The notes under the pieces: model-generated
What the model was told of the DNA's origin: nothing
Databases searched by the model: none
What the model saw: the letters and a program-made list of their open reading frames with translations, nothing else
Shown: positions 1-6,897 of the stretch, piece by piece
Position numbering within the stretch: the stretch's first letter is position 1
How the letters are laid out: the number at the start of each line of letters is the position of its first letter
Translations under genes and position numbers: made by a program
DNA from: an uncultured Mollicutes bacterium
GTDB lineage: Bacteria > Bacillota_I > Bacilli_A > Acholeplasmatales > Anaeroplasmataceae
DNA length: 19,909 nucleotides
Reading direction: 5' to 3'
Assembly: GCA_900540175.1 (NCBI GenBank)
Contig: UQFG01000023.1
Span: 1 to 19,909, forward strand

Positions 1-1
1 T

Positions 2-133
2 TCCCTATTCAAACTATTCCAACGTGTTGAAAGGCATAAAAAGAATCATCGCTTGGAGTTTTCTTATCAAATCTTTGAAGACCGTAAAAAAAGCCGTACA
101 ATTTTTTTACTCGTACGACTTCGTTTGATTTAA
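2..133 (+). other. Possible 3' end of a plus-strand reading frame (partial, doubtful)
   Basis: A frame open from base 2 to a TAA at 131-133 gives 43 codons with no start in the window. The translation is rich in basic and aromatic residues and ends in RLRLI. Its length is not improbable by chance in this composition, and the terminator hairpin of the neighbouring minus-strand gene lies inside it. It may be the tail of a convergent gene running in from the left, or nothing. Confidence 0.2.
84..121 (-). terminator. Intrinsic terminator downstream of the lipoprotein gene
   Basis: Read on the minus strand, AAGTCGTAC (121-113) pairs with GTACGGCTT (99-91) over nine positions including one G-U pair. 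The loop is 13 bases and the stem runs into a stretch of seven T. It lies about 77 bases past the stop of the lipoprotein gene and fits as its transcription end. Confidence 0.6.
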
Positions 134-197
134 AAATCAATGCTATTTTGCTTTCACTTTAAATCATCTGATTAAAGGAAAACCTACTTTTTATCGG

Positions 198-2579
198 CTA
201 TTCGAAATCGATTGTAAATGTTTGGTCTTCGTGATTGAAGACAAAACGGGCACCTATTAAAACAATTTCGGTTGCACCTTCCGGCAATGTTTCCTTAAAG
301 TACAGATTCATACCCATCATAGAAACCGCAATCATTTCATCATAAACCAAGATAGAATTAGGCATTCCTTCTGCTACGCTTGGGCTAGCTGTATAGGTTG
401 CTTTTGCAACCGCTTCGGTTGTATAATTTACTAATTGGTCTGCCTCGATGTTCAACAACAAATCACTGCCTTGGAATGTCAAAACCAGTGTATCAGAACC
501 TTCTTTCGTATAAGAAGCATACAAGGAATCGTCTAAAACAGCAATACCGTTATCGTAAAGTGTAACTGTCTCGGCAAGCATACCGGATAACATCGGATCA
601 GAAACTTTTAACGTACCCGTTACTTCGGCACCTTCTAAAGATGGCTGTACCATAACGCTAACAGAACCGGTCACACCCTGATACGAATACGTCAATTGCT
701 GATAACCGAAAATCGATAAATCCAAAGATTCCAAATCAAAGAACTCAACGGTTACAGGAAGATTGTTTTCTTCTCCGCGATCTTCAAAATAAGTAATCCA
801 TAATGTAGGTTGATGTTCAGCAATATAGGCGCTTAAAAATTCATTTAAATCCGCATCAGACGGAATGATTACGTTATCCATTTCACTGATATAAATATCT
901 CGGATATTATTCACATCGGGATCGTATAAAACAATGTCTACCTCATATTCTTTTTCATTATAAGCAAAGGAAATCGTCACTTCTCCTGCTTGAGTAAAAT
1001 CAAGCTCATCTCCATTTAAAAGCATTGCTTCGGTCAGTGTACCAATCGGACGCGTAAATCTCTGATCTTCTTCGTTTCTGTAAACAAATGAAATAGACAA
1101 CTCAGGCAACGAACCGTCCGTTACACGAACTGCATACGTATTCAATTCAAGCTTATCGAAAGTCAAAGCATCCCAATCCACGACCGAAATTAAAACAGAA
1201 GAGTCTAATCTTTGTTCCCCGATATAGAAATAATATTCTGTTTCTTCACTTGAAGTGGAAGCATCAAATGGAACTTCTTCTGTATTTTTCAGCATATCTT
1301 TCGTCGGTTTCATACAATAGTAGAAATTTCCACTGTATTCCCCGTCATACCATTTTTCTCCCATCAAATAATCATCGGTATTTGCAAACGGATCCTCGTT
1401 GATACCGCATGTTAATTGATCCGGGCCATCATAATGAACAGAAACGTCATTCAAACTACTAAGCGGAAGAACATAGAACACATCTTGATACTCTTGATAC
1501 GTAATAGTAGCAACGAAAGCTTGATCCGATGCCTCGCAAGTATAAGTTACCATGTCACTCGTAATCGGAACCGTTTCAATTGTTCCATCATTTTTACGAA
1601 TTGTTAAAGACAAGCAGTCATAATTTTCTACGACCTTCGTATCCTCTTCCTCACGATATTGCCAAATCACAAACGGTTCATAAGTGGATTCCCCGACAAC
1701 AACATTCGCTTGAACATCAACTACTTGCGGATTTTCAGGATCATAAACGAAAACAGTCATACCAAAGCGGTGTCCTTGATAACTACCTTCCAGTTGATAC
1801 TGGCCGACTTGCGTGCAATTAACTTCGCCGGAAGTAATCATTGCTTCTTTCAACACAATATTTTCGGAACTGTCATCTTCATAGTAAACCATTATTTCCA
1901 AATTGAGATTCTCAAATTCCGGTTGTTCTTCCAGAACTGGAAGATAAACGGTATCCGCTTGAACGTAAGTAACTTCTTTCGGAATCACACAATAAACGGT
2001 TTTAGTCGATCCATCACTCATCGTAAAGGTGAAAATCATACATTCCTGATTTTGATCGTTGACACCGTATTCCGACGTAATTCCCGTAATACCGATGCCA
2101 TCTACACCGCTAGAACCGGTTGCCCCTTGAGTTCCTTCTGCTCTCACACCCGTATCGGTATCCCCGATATACCAGTTGCCGTTGCTGCCGATGTACGGTG
2201 TTTGTCCGTCACTACCGTTGGTTCCATTGGTTCCGTTTGCTCCGGCAGGTCCGGTTGCCCCTTGGGTTCCTTCTGCTTTCACACCCGTATCGGTATCGCC
2301 GATATACCAGTTGCCGTTGCTGCCGATGTACGGTGTTTGTCCGTCGCTACCGTTGGTTCCATTGGTTCCGTTTGCTCCGGCAGGTCCGGTTGCGCCTTGA
2401 GAACCGACTACTTTACCGAGATTGTCGGTTGTATTGTCCGAATACGTGATGATCAATTCTCCGTCTATGATTTCAGCACGGATTATGCTTTTTGCATTGC
2501 TTCCCCCACATCCGGCAAAAACAAAACAACAAAAAGCCAGCATCAGCGTACCCAAACACGCCAAAAACTTCTTTTTCAT
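198..2579 (-). CDS. Large surface lipoprotein with collagen-like repeats and Ig-like domains
   Basis: 793 residues, probably anchored to the outer face of the cell membrane. Residues 1-24 form a lipoprotein signal peptide: MKKK, a hydrophobic stretch, then VFAGC with the lipid-modified cysteine at 24. From about residue 59 there are Gly-X-Y triplets (GAT GPA GAN GTN GTN GSD), followed by a GNWYIGDTDTGV segment. This 45-residue unit occurs twice in tandem (62-106, 107-151), with the start of a third (GATGSSG) at 152. Residues ~205-650 contain several beta-rich, acidic segments of 80-95 residues with DGS and YDP motifs, resembling bacterial Ig-like (Big) modules. The last ~140 residues look like a separate beta-rich domain. 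No catalytic motif or LPXTG is visible. The SD GGAGGC lies just before the ATG. Adhesion or ligand binding is plausible, but the ligand is unknown. Confidence 0.85.
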   Translation of the reverse strand: MKKKFLACLGTLMLAFCCFVFAGCGGSNAKSIIRAEIIDGELIITYSDNTTDNLGKVVGSQGATGPAGANGTNGTNGSDGQTPYIGSNGNWYIGDTDTGVKAEGTQGATGPAGANGTNGTNGSDGQTPYIGSNGNWYIGDTDTGVRAEGTQGATGSSGVDGIGITGITSEYGVNDQNQECMIFTFTMSDGSTKTVYCVIPKEVTYVQADTVYLPVLEEQPEFENLNLEIMVYYEDDSSENIVLKEAMITSGEVNCTQVGQYQLEGSYQGHRFGMTVFVYDPENPQVVDVQANVVVGESTYEPFVIWQYREEEDTKVVENYDCLSLTIRKNDGTIETVPITSDMVTYTCEASDQAFVATITYQEYQDVFYVLPLSSLNDVSVHYDGPDQLTCGINEDPFANTDDYLMGEKWYDGEYSGNFYYCMKPTKDMLKNTEEVPFDASTSSEETEYYFYIGEQRLDSSVLISVVDWDALTFDKLELNTYAVRVTDGSLPELSISFVYRNEEDQRFTRPIGTLTEAMLLNGDELDFTQAGEVTISFAYNEKEYEVDIVLYDPDVNNIRDIYISEMDNVIIPSDADLNEFLSAYIAEHQPTLWITYFEDRGEENNLPVTVEFFDLESLDLSIFGYQQLTYSYQGVTGSVSVMVQPSLEGAEVTGTLKVSDPMLSGMLAETVTLYDNGIAVLDDSLYASYTKEGSDTLVLTFQGSDLLLNIEADQLVNYTTEAVAKATYTASPSVAEGMPNSILVYDEMIAVSMMGMNLYFKETLPEGATEIVLIGARFVFNHEDQTFTIDFE
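2127..2396 (-). repeat. Tandem 135-bp repeat (two copies) inside the lipoprotein gene
   Basis: Copies at 2262-2396 and 2127-2261 encode the same 45-residue collagen-like plus GNWYIGDTDTGV cassette. Aligning them by eye I count about five base differences in 135, giving one amino-acid change (K to R). This indicates recent duplication or ongoing homogenisation. A degenerate start of a third unit follows. Confidence 0.9.
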
Positions 2580-2581
2580 AA

Positions 2582-2657
2582 AAAGCCTCCTATTCTTTTT
2601 TTAAGAAAAGACCATGGATTACTATAATCCATGGATCAAAATAAGAAAAAAGGCTTT
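2582..2657 (-). promoter_or_regulatory. Possible RBS-masking pairing in the lipoprotein leader
   Basis: In the minus-strand transcript, AAAGCCT (2657-2651) is a perfect complement of AGGCTTT (2588-2582). The second element overlaps the Shine-Dalgarno (GGAGGC, 2590-2585). The two arms enclose the 10-bp hairpin at 2612-2634, so they could close a long stem that hides the ribosome binding site. The pairing is seen in the sequence; a regulatory role is inference. Confidence 0.3.
2612..2634. repeat. Perfect 10-bp hairpin, left copy of a 17-bp inverted repeat
   Basis: CCATGGATTA (2612-2621), loop CTA, TAATCCATGG (2625-2634). On the minus strand it is followed by a T-rich run, so it is terminator-like. 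Bases 2617-2633 (GATTACTATAATCCATG) recur as an exact inverted copy at 2749-2765. Confidence 0.85.
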
Positions 2658-2658
2658 A

Positions 2659-2692
2659 AAAAAACATCTTTTTACTTAAGTAGATGTTTTTT
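2659..2692. terminator. Bidirectional terminator-like hairpin in the lipoprotein leader
   Basis: Stem AAAAAACATCT (2659-2669) with AGATGTTTTTT (2682-2692) and a 12-base loop. The U-rich 3' arm makes it terminator-like on either strand. For minus-strand transcription it stands between the upstream candidate promoter and the lipoprotein start codon, so it could act as an attenuator. For plus-strand transcription it would block antisense read-through. Confidence 0.5.
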
Positions 2693-2705
2693 GTTCAAAA
2701 AAATC

Positions 2706-2735
2706 TTGATTTTAAAGAATAAAATCGCATATAAT
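2706..2735 (+). promoter_or_regulatory. Plus-strand promoter candidate facing away from the lipoprotein gene
   Basis: TTGATT (2706-2711), 18 bases, TATAAT (2730-2735). It is the only good -35/-10 pair I see on the plus strand in this gap. It is followed within about 10 bases by a hairpin plus T-run, so it would yield only a very short RNA unless the hairpin is bypassed. Confidence 0.4.
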
Positions 2736-2745
2736 GAAATAAAGA

Positions 2746-2779
2746 GTACATGGATTATAGTAATCGGTGTACTTTTTTT
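2746..2779 (+). terminator. Hairpin with T-run on the plus strand, right copy of the inverted repeat
   Basis: GTACATGGATTA (2746-2757) pairs with TAATCGGTGTAC (2761-2772) across a 3-base loop, with one mismatch and one G-U pair. Seven T follow (2773-2779). It includes the inverted copy (2749-2765) of the 17-base element at 2617-2633. On the minus strand the same segment contains TATAAT (2759-2754), a possible -10 for the lipoprotein gene, but no convincing -35 precedes it. Confidence 0.5.
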
Positions 2780-2810
2780 ATGCAGAAAAACAATATAATC
2801 GTTGTTTCAT

Positions 2811-2851
2811 GAAAAAAGTCCGCCTTAATCCCATGAAGGATCAAGCGGACT
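2811..2851 (-). terminator. Strong intrinsic terminator of the thiT operon
   Basis: On the minus strand AGTCCGC (2851-2845) pairs with GCGGACT (2823-2817). The stem extends inward by about seven more pairs with one bulge, and the run TTTTTT follows. It sits about 20 bases after the stop of the small membrane protein gene, so thiT transcription ends here and the lipoprotein gene needs its own promoter. Confidence 0.85.
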
Positions 2852-2869
2852 GATTCTTTAAGTTCTTTT

Positions 2870-3307
2870 TTAGCGTTGGTTCTGATTTTCTTTATGCTGA
2901 AAAATAAAATAAATCAAAAATGCTAAACTGATGAAAAACCACGGTATGTAGGTGGAAACATCTTCATAAGACAAAACGAACGGTTCGTTTTCCCAAAGTT
3001 TTCCAACTGCTTTCGCAACAATTTTAAGCGTTGTAAAGGCACTGTAACAAACATGGAATCCGCAAAAAGCGATGGCTGTCCATTCCAATGCTTTGGCTGT
3101 TTGTTTCTGCTGGATGAAACCGTAAAGATGGTAAATGCTTGCCAGTACCAACACAAGTGTTGAAATCAAAACAATCAAAGCATCTTGCGAAAAAGAAAAC
3201 CCGAAATAACCGCCGTCGTCATAGGAAGAAAAACTTAAGATGTACTCAACAAGCGCAAAAACGAATAATACGGCGGCAATAACGACCAAACTGATTCTTT
3301 TTTTCAT
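2870..3307 (-). CDS. Small four-helix membrane protein in the thiamine riboswitch operon
   Basis: 145 residues, not recognised as a known family. Hydrophobic segments lie at about 5-27, 42-65, 78-100 and 120-136, and the basic end (HKENQNQR) is probably cytoplasmic. The N-terminus MKKR plus a hydrophobic stretch is a start-transfer helix, not a cleaved signal. The first loop is rich in Asp, Gly, Tyr and Phe (SSYDDGGYFGF). The ATG overlaps the thiT stop as ATGA, with GGAGG inside the end of thiT, so the two genes are translationally coupled and share the TPP riboswitch. A role linked to thiamine uptake or to the ECF transporter is guilt by association only. Confident as a gene, unknown in function. 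Confidence 0.85.
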   Translation of the reverse strand: MKKRISLVVIAAVLFVFALVEYILSFSSYDDGGYFGFSFSQDALIVLISTLVLVLASIYHLYGFIQQKQTAKALEWTAIAFCGFHVCYSAFTTLKIVAKAVGKLWENEPFVLSYEDVSTYIPWFFISLAFLIYFIFQHKENQNQR

Positions 3308-3939
3308 CGGATCGCCTCCAAATTCTCATTTTCCACCAAAAGGCGTGGTTGATACATCAATAAAAGCGGAACCAAAATACCGCATAAAACGATGCACGGC
3401 AACAAATAAGAACCGTTGTATAAAAGAGAATACAACCAGTGATCCAAATCAAGGGCGATATTCAGCACTTCCGTTCCTTTTTCCCACATATACATTCCGG
3501 ATAAGAAATGAGAAACGAAACGCGCTCCGCCACCGATGACAACACCTAAAACTCCCCACGCACATAACGATGTCTTGCTTTTGGCATGCCGTACTTGGGA
3601 TCCGACAACCCCGCTAAAACCAACTAATGTCCAAGCTAAGATATAATCCAGTAAGACCGAGGCCAACACCATCCAACCGTTTACGGCTAGCGGCGAAAGA
3701 TCCACCCCGTCCAGCATATCCAGCAAGCCTACTAAAAATCCCCCTAAAAGACCGCACAGCAATCCTCTCCGATACGAAAGAATGATGATCGGTACCATGG
3801 CAATTCCCACCGATCCGCCATTGGGCCATAAAGGAAAAAACTTGCAAATGGCACTTTGCAATAAGTCCAAAACAACAGCCAAAGCGGCTAAAAGCGCAAC
3901 TTCAGCCATGATTTTGGTTGAAAATACTTTTTTCTTCAT
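3304..3939 (-). CDS. thiT: ThiT, thiamine-specific S component of an ECF transporter
   Basis: 211 residues, slightly longer than most ThiT/YuaJ proteins. S components bind their vitamin in the membrane and import it with the shared EcfT and two EcfA ATPases, which are not in this window. Six hydrophobic segments can be seen. The N-terminal helix has the alanine-rich pattern AEVALLAALAVVL expected for contact with EcfT. Family signatures follow: NGGSVGIAMVPIIILSYRRG near residues 40-59, GLLGGFLVGLLD, GGGARFVSHFLSG, and YSLLYNGSYLLP near the C-terminus. These match the thiamine-binding family, as does the TPP riboswitch in front. SD GAAGGAG precedes the ATG. The stop overlaps the start of the next gene. 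Confidence 0.95.
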   Translation of the reverse strand: MKKKVFSTKIMAEVALLAALAVVLDLLQSAICKFFPLWPNGGSVGIAMVPIIILSYRRGLLCGLLGGFLVGLLDMLDGVDLSPLAVNGWMVLASVLLDYILAWTLVGFSGVVGSQVRHAKSKTSLCAWGVLGVVIGGGARFVSHFLSGMYMWEKGTEVLNIALDLDHWLYSLLYNGSYLLPCIVLCGILVPLLLMYQPRLLVENENLEAIR

Positions 3940-3958
3940 TTTTTTCTCCTTCTGTCAT

Positions 3959-3980
3959 AAAAAAAAGTCCTTTCTAGGAC
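3959..3980 (-). terminator. Riboswitch-controlled intrinsic terminator before thiT
   Basis: On the minus strand GTCCT (3980-3976), loop AGAA, AGGAC (3971-3967), then eight T (3966-3959). It lies between the TPP aptamer and the thiT SD. The stem is short, as is usual when an alternative antiterminator must compete. It is the likely expression platform: TPP binding favours termination. Confidence 0.7.
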
Positions 3981-3995
3981 GCGCATGAAAAAATC

Positions 3996-4086
3996 GATCT
4001 TCCCTACGCTAGCATGACCTAGATCAGGTTATGGGTCGATACGATAAAGTATCCTCTCAGCCTTTCTTGAAGACTCCCCTTTCATT
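3996..4086 (-). ncRNA. TPP riboswitch (THI element) controlling thiT
   Basis: The minus strand carries the conserved TPP-aptamer landmarks in order: GGGGAGTC (start at 4080), GGCTGAGAGGATAC, GACCC, ACCTGATCTAGGTCATGC and AGCGTAGGGA. CTGAGA is the pyrimidine-sensing segment; the CCTGATC...GCGTAGGGA part forms the pyrophosphate-sensing helix and the closing stem. It follows a promoter by about 15 bases and precedes a terminator and thiT. It is expected to shut off thiT and the coupled membrane protein gene when TPP is plentiful. Confidence 0.97.
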
Positions 4087-4095
4087 GACAAATCG

Positions 4096-4104
4096 ATTAT
4101 ACCA
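4096..4104 (-). promoter_or_regulatory. Extended -10 promoter of the thiT operon
   Basis: The minus strand reads TGG-TATAAT (TATAAT at 4101-4096), an extended -10 with TG one base upstream. The -35 region is only a T-rich tract, part of the hit terminator. The start would fall just before the TPP aptamer. Confidence 0.65.
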
Positions 4105-4115
4105 CATTCAAAAAG

Positions 4116-4144
4116 AAAAAAAAAGGTGATGAACACCTTTTTTT
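4116..4144 (-). terminator. Intrinsic terminator of the lepA-hit operon
   Basis: Minus strand: AAAAAAAGGTG (4144-4134), loop TTCAT, CACC followed by a run of nine T. It lies six bases after the hit stop codon and abuts the thiT promoter. Confidence 0.85.
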
Positions 4145-4150
4145 ATGAAT

Positions 4151-4576
4151 TTAGGCATGATAAGCGGTAATAATTTTTTTGGCTACTTCCTGACATTCTT
4201 CCAACGTGGCTTTTTTTCCGGTATTCATTTGGAAAGTCTGATTCCATTCAAATCCGTCTTCGTATTTAGGAACCAAATGGAAATGCAAATGACCCAGGGT
4301 ATCGCCGTAAGCACCGTAATTGATGCGATCGGGGTGATACACCTCTTGGATGGCACTGGCCACATCACAAACATCCTTCATAAAAGCCGCACGGTCCTTT
4401 TCCGGTAAATCTTTGATTTCGGCGATATGATCTTTTTTATAAGCGACAATCATCCGTCCCGGATGACTTTGATCTTTGAAAACAATCACTTCGGATGTTT
4501 CCGTTTCAAAGGCCAGATAACCGAATGCTTCTAATTTTTCGTTTTTTTGACAATAAGGACAATTTTCTTTTTTCAT
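4151..4576 (-). CDS. hit: HIT family nucleotide hydrolase/transferase
   Basis: 141 residues, a normal length for a bacterial HIT protein. The histidine triad HLHFHLV is clear, with His at 96, 98 and 100. HIT proteins hydrolyse nucleoside phosphoramidates, dinucleoside polyphosphates or related compounds through a His-nucleotide intermediate. A CPYC motif at residues 6-9 suggests bound zinc near the N-terminus, common in this family. RINYGAYG and GDTLGHLH are typical flanks. The gene lies 14 bases after the lepA stop, with an AAAGGA ribosome site, and ends at a terminator, so it is the second gene of a lepA-hit operon. The in vivo substrate cannot be told from the sequence. Confidence 0.93.
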   Translation of the reverse strand: MKKENCPYCQKNEKLEAFGYLAFETETSEVIVFKDQSHPGRMIVAYKKDHIAEIKDLPEKDRAAFMKDVCDVASAIQEVYHPDRINYGAYGDTLGHLHFHLVPKYEDGFEWNQTFQMNTGKKATLEECQEVAKKIITAYHA

Positions 4577-4590
4577 CGTTTTTTTCCTTT

Positions 4591-6414
4591 CTAATCTTCC
4601 GTTGACAAAATCGCCAGGAACGCTTCTTGCGGAACTTCGACGCTACCGATGGCTTTCATCTTCTTCTTTCCTTCTTTTTGTTTTTCCAATAACTTTTTCT
4701 TGCGGGAAACATCGCCGCCGTAACATTTTGCCAAAACATCTTTGCGCATCGCTTTGATATCGCTTCTGGCAATGACTTTATGATTGACAACAGCTTGAAC
4801 GGGAACCTCAAACAACTGTCTGGGAATCAGTTCCTTTAATTTTTCGACGATGACTTTACCGCGTTCATAGGCGAAATCCTTATGGACGATAGCCGATAAC
4901 GCATCGACCGGATCGCCGTTTAACAAAATATCCATTTTCACCAACTTAGAGGGCTTGTAGTCGGCCAATTCGTAATCAAACGAAGCGTAGCCTTTGGTAT
5001 AACTTTTCAGTTTATCGAAAAAATCAAAGACGATTTCCAGCAAAGGCATGGAGTAATGCAAGACCACCCGCGTTTCTTCGATGTACTGCATATCCGCAAA
5101 AATACCTCTTTTTTTCTGGCACAGTTCCATGACCGCCCCCACGTATTCGGAAGGCGACATAATGGTTGCCGTTACAAACGGTTCTTCGATGCGGCTGATT
5201 AACTGAGGCGCAGGCAACTGGCTCGGGTTGTCGATTTCCATTTTGCTGCCGTCGGTCAAAAATACATGATAGGACACCGACGGTGCGGTTGCGATCAAAT
5301 CGATTCCGAATTCTCTTGAAATCCTTTCCTTGACAATATCCATATGCAGCAATCCCAAAAAACCGGTTCGAAAGCCGAATCCCAATGCCTGCGATGTTTC
5401 GGCTTCGAAAATCAAGGCCGCATCGGAAAGTTTCAGTTTTTCCAGCGCATCTTTCAAATCGCCGTACTGCTTGGAGTCGATCGGATAAAGTCCGCAAAAA
5501 ACCATCGGATTCAACCGCCGATACCCATCCAGCGGCACCGAAGCGGGATTTTCTTTCGTCGTAATGGTATCGCCGACATGAACCGTCGCGATATCTTTGA
5601 TCGAAGCCGTTAAAAAACCGACATCGCCGGCCATCAAATAGTCTCTTTGGACTTCTTTGGGCGTACGAACACCCAGTTCGATAACGGTATATTCGCTGCC
5701 GGTTGCCATAAAACGAATGGTATCGCCTCGCCGAATGATTCCTTCTTTGACACAAATCAAAACCACAACGCCGCGATAAGCATCGAAAGCACTGTCGAAA
5801 ATCAAAGCCCGAACAGGCGCGGTAAGCGATCCGCTTGGCGGGGCGATGTGGTGAACAATCTGTTCTAAAATCGCTCGAACACCGATCCCGGTTTTAGCCG
5901 ATGCCAAAACGGCCTCATCGGCGGGCAGACCGATCACTTCTTCGATTTCATGTTTGGTATGGTTTACATCGGCCGACGGTAAGTCGATTTTATTAATCAA
6001 CGGCAATACTTCCAAATGATTGTCGATCGCCAAATAGACATTGGCAAGCGTCTGGGCTTCGACGCCTTGGGTGGCATCGACGACCAAAACGGCTCCTTCG
6101 CAGGCCGCTAAACTTCTGGAAACTTCATAGGTGAAATCGACATGTCCCGGTGTATCGATCAAATGAAATTCGTATTCCAAACCGTCATCGGCTTTGTAAA
6201 TCATGCTGACGGCATTCAGTTTAATCGTAATTCCCCGTTCCCGTTCCAACTCCATTGAATCTAAAATCTGATCTTGCATTTCCCGTTTGCTGACCGATTC
6301 GCAAATTTCCAAAATCCGGTCGGCAAGCGTGGATTTACCGTGGTCGATATGGGCAATGATACAGAAATTACGGATCATTTTTTGCCGCTGTTTCATTTTT
6401 TCTATCTGGTCCAT
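4591..6414 (-). CDS. lepA: Elongation factor 4 (LepA), ribosome-associated GTPase
   Basis: 607 residues from the chosen ATG, matching the usual ~600. LepA/EF4 is a translational GTPase related to EF-G that binds the ribosome and affects translocation or initiation. GTPase motifs: G1 AHIDHGKST (21-29), G2 around RERGITIK, G3 DTPGHVDF and G4 NKIDLP. The EF-G-like domains and the LepA-specific C-terminal domain follow (ending near [20 protein letters not shown]). The frame is open upstream to 6546, but that would overlap the rnpB RNA and terminator. The ATG at 6414 has a perfect GGAGGTG six bases upstream and a promoter at 6439-6467, and it gives the family N-terminus. Confidence 0.98.
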   Translation of the reverse strand: MDQIEKMKQRQKMIRNFCIIAHIDHGKSTLADRILEICESVSKREMQDQILDSMELERERGITIKLNAVSMIYKADDGLEYEFHLIDTPGHVDFTYEVSRSLAACEGAVLVVDATQGVEAQTLANVYLAIDNHLEVLPLINKIDLPSADVNHTKHEIEEVIGLPADEAVLASAKTGIGVRAILEQIVHHIAPPSGSLTAPVRALIFDSAFDAYRGVVVLICVKEGIIRRGDTIRFMATGSEYTVIELGVRTPKEVQRDYLMAGDVGFLTASIKDIATVHVGDTITTKENPASVPLDGYRRLNPMVFCGLYPIDSKQYGDLKDALEKLKLSDAALIFEAETSQALGFGFRTGFLGLLHMDIVKERISREFGIDLIATAPSVSYHVFLTDGSKMEIDNPSQLPAPQLISRIEEPFVTATIMSPSEYVGAVMELCQKKRGIFADMQYIEETRVVLHYSMPLLEIVFDFFDKLKSYTKGYASFDYELADYKPSKLVKMDILLNGDPVDALSAIVHKDFAYERGKVIVEKLKELIPRQLFEVPVQAVVNHKVIARSDIKAMRKDVLAKCYGGDVSRKKKLLEKQKEGKKKMKAIGSVEVPQEAFLAILSTED

Positions 6415-6438
6415 GGATGCACCTCCGTCTATTTTTTT

Positions 6439-6467
6439 ATTGTAGCAAAAAGTCGCATTTTTTGCAA
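6439..6467 (-). promoter_or_regulatory. Promoter of lepA-hit
   Basis: Minus strand: TTGCAA (6467-6462), a 17-base spacer, TACAAT (6444-6439). It lies about 25 bases before the lepA start and just after the rnpB terminator. Confidence 0.8.
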
Positions 6468-6488
6468 GAACAAACCCCATCAGAAAGA

Positions 6489-6508
6489 AAAAGGGCCGAA
6501 GCCCTTTT
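6489..6508 (-). terminator. Intrinsic terminator of rnpB
   Basis: Minus strand AAAAGGGC, tetraloop TTCG, GCCCTTTT, then TTC-rich sequence. It begins directly after the 3' strand of the RNase P P1 helix. Confidence 0.9.
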
Positions 6509-6509
6509 A

Positions 6510-6857
6510 GACAGTCTGTAAGCCATGTTCTGTACCTTGATTTCAAGGCGGTAACTATTTATCTGCAACTAAGTTGCCCCTTGTCCGCTTCATTTCGCAT
6601 CGAAAGGCTCCCCTACCATGATTTGGGTTTCTAGCTTGAGGGGTTTACCAACGTTTCATTTTCATATTTCTATGAAACTCGTCTCTGTGGCACGTTATGA
6701 AGTACACCCTATTCGAAAGATCGAACGTAGGCTTCCTTCGCCGTCACCTAAAAATAGGCGCCCTGGCTTATGGTTTGGCCAGGCACAAACACTACAATCA
6801 TCTCAGACTGTGCTAGCATGGACTTTCCTAACCCGAAGGCTCAGTTACCCGACTGTC
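6510..6857 (-). ncRNA. rnpB: RNase P RNA, Bacillus type (type B)
   Basis: The catalytic RNA that matures tRNA 5' ends, about 348 bases. The ends pair as P1: GACAGTC (6857-6851) with GACTGTC (6516-6510). Conserved blocks in order on the minus strand: AGGAAAGTCCATGCTAGCAC, TGAGATGATTGTAGTGTTTG, GACGGCGAAGG, GTGCCACAGAGACGA, GGTAAACCCCTC, AGCTAGAAACCCAAATCATG, GGTAGGGGAGCC and the 3' ACAGAACATGGCTTACAG. The order and wording follow the B. subtilis RNA, though it is shorter than that ~400-base molecule. It has its own promoter and terminator and sits between pnp and lepA. Confidence 0.97.
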
Positions 6858-6864
6858 TTTTTTG

Positions 6865-6893
6865 ATTATAGCAAAAAAACGGTGGTTTGGCAA
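6865..6893 (-). promoter_or_regulatory. Promoter of rnpB
   Basis: Minus strand: TTGCCA (6893-6888), 17 bases, TATAAT (6870-6865), with the expected start about 7 bases downstream at the first base of P1 (~6857). The -35 begins only four bases after the pnp stop codon. Confidence 0.9.
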
Positions 6894-6897
6894 GAAA

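Noticed and set aside
2127..2396. CRISPR-like tandem repeat
   Set aside because: Only two long contiguous in-frame copies with no spacers; it encodes protein repeats.
2120..2449. Plus-strand frames in the repeat region with regular Pro/Arg/Leu patterns
   Set aside because: The repetition mirrors the 135-bp coding repeat on the other strand.
1659..2627. Plus-strand open frame of 322 codons opposite the lipoprotein gene
   Set aside because: It is antisense to a gene with signal peptide, repeats and SD. Its length comes from the low stop frequency opposite Gly/Asn/Thr-rich repeats, and it has no plausible ribosome site or family.
5024..5755. 243-codon frame inside lepA on the same strand
   Set aside because: Shadow frame of lepA, rich in Arg/Cys with no family features; LepA is intact across it.
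6415..6546. Longer N-terminus for LepA starting at 6546
   Set aside because: It would run through the rnpB 3' end and its terminator and add non-family residues. The ATG at 6414 has an ideal SD and promoter.
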